The position numbers and the translations under genes were made by a program. From NCBI GenBank assembly GCA_026413255.1, contig JAOCZO010000007.1:431003-495002 (forward strand): a stretch of DNA of 64,000 nt, read 5' to 3'. Positions 63,301-64,000 of this stretch are shown in pieces. How positions within the stretch are numbered: position 1 is the first letter of the stretch; every line of letters begins with the position of its first letter. The notes under the pieces are model-generated. The model searched no databases. It was given only the letters and a program-made list of their open reading frames with translations, and was not told where the DNA came from. The DNA comes from Fereydounia khargensis. Lineage: Eukaryota; Basidiomycota; Ustilaginomycetes; Urocystidales; Fereydouniaceae.

Positions 63301-63900
63301 TCAACGCCCAACGCTACCTGCCTAGCTACTGTAGCTACCCAACCTACCATGTCTCAGCCTATGGCCGCCTTTGCCCGCAGGTCTCAGAAGTGGACCCCAA
63401 GACGCGCCTTTTCGTGCATCTCCCTGCATGTTCTTCGTGCGACCACACAGCCTGCCTAATGCTCACTGAGGCGCGCCGGCCATTAGGGCCTGCCTGCCTG
63501 TTTGTTTTTTTTTGGTGTTTGGGCGCAATCGGCTCTTGGCTTCAAGCTGACTCGGGTAGCAGCATCGATGCTGTCCTCCAGTGAGCCCAACTGCCAGTGC
63601 CATGACTGGGGGGCGTATCCCGTGGGTCACGGTAGTACTGTACGGTGATGGACACTTCCAGCACCGTATGACTGTTTTTTGATAGTGATGCTGCCGCTGC
63701 AAATTAAAGCACGCGATGGTAAAGGGGCCGTGCCTTCCCATGCCCGCCAGGCAGAAACCCACTGCGATTCACCATCATGGACCACCCAGGAAGCACTGCA
63801 AGTATGCAATTTAATGACTAAAGCAGCGATTTCATTATTAAATGTGCTCACGTACCTGATCCTCTCCGCTCTCAATGACAATATACACACACTCACACAC
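60389..63900. other. Gene-free subtelomere
   Basis: 3.5 kb between the glycosyltransferase start and the telomere. The first few hundred bases are presumably its promoter. I see a CTTG tetranucleotide repeat (about 61003-61026), an A-rich run (about 62609-62634) and short GTACT repeats (about 62892-62905 and 63634-63645). No RecQ-type subtelomeric helicase or transposon domain is recognisable, and no frame looks like a real gene. Confidence 0.55.
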
Positions 63901-64000
63901 TTAGGGTTAGGGTTAGGTTTTTTTTTAGGGTTAGGGTTAGGGTTAGGGTTAGGGTTAGGGTTAGGGTTAGGGTTAGGGTTAGGGTTAGGGTTAGGGTTAG
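63901..64000 (+). repeat. Telomere, TTAGGG repeats
   Basis: Two perfect TTAGGG units and one cut unit, a run of nine T (63918-63926), then uninterrupted TTAGGG to the window end. The G-rich strand runs 5'->3' towards the end, as it must at a right chromosome end, so this is a true terminus and not an internal relic. Confidence 0.98.

Overview
The window is the right end of a fungal chromosome. It ends in TTAGGG repeats (63901-64000) and carries 17 protein-coding genes with short GT-AG introns. The gene set (Med13, NF-YB/Hap3, Paf1-complex Ctr9, Ric8, V-ATPase subunit f, Vtc4, cyanase) is that of a basidiomycete or ascomycete. Long serine/proline/alanine-rich insertions, few short introns, recurring GTACT-type pentanucleotide repeats between genes, and a telomere-proximal glycolipid-like gene set point to a smut fungus (Ustilaginales). 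That placement is inference, not a database result.

Left part (1-13.5 kb): a 5'-truncated Fab1 lipid kinase; the cross-link repair nuclease Pso2/Snm1 with a PCNA-binding-type motif; a four-exon cyanase; a ten-exon coiled-coil nuclear protein convergent with the cyanase (24 bp between stop codons); and an SH3-domain protein. An almost 7-kb gene-free stretch (13.5-20.4 kb) then leads into a large forkhead transcription factor.

Middle part (25-52.3 kb): dense housekeeping genes, often in divergent or tightly convergent pairs. These are vtc4 (polyphosphate polymerase), sda1 (60S biogenesis), dbp7 (RNA helicase), ctr9, pdx2 (vitamin B6 synthase glutaminase), hap3, V-ATPase V0 subunit f, med13, ric8 and the GPI-mannosyltransferase subunit pbn1/PIG-X.

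Telomere-proximal part (53.2-60.4 kb): two paralogous condensation-type acyltransferases, transcribed divergently, both ending in a peroxisomal targeting tripeptide (SKL and ARL), followed by a family-1 glycosyltransferase. The combination resembles the core of the smut mannosylerythritol-lipid pathway (Emt1 plus peroxisomal Mac1 and Mac2), but no acetyltransferase or MFS exporter is alongside. Housekeeping genes bound it on one side and a gene-free 3.5-kb subtelomere on the other, so this compact three-gene locus is the most interesting system here.

All exon structures were built by hand from splice-site consensus and frame continuity. Coding starts were placed at the first plausible ATG. 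No similarity searches were run; family calls rest on recognised motifs.
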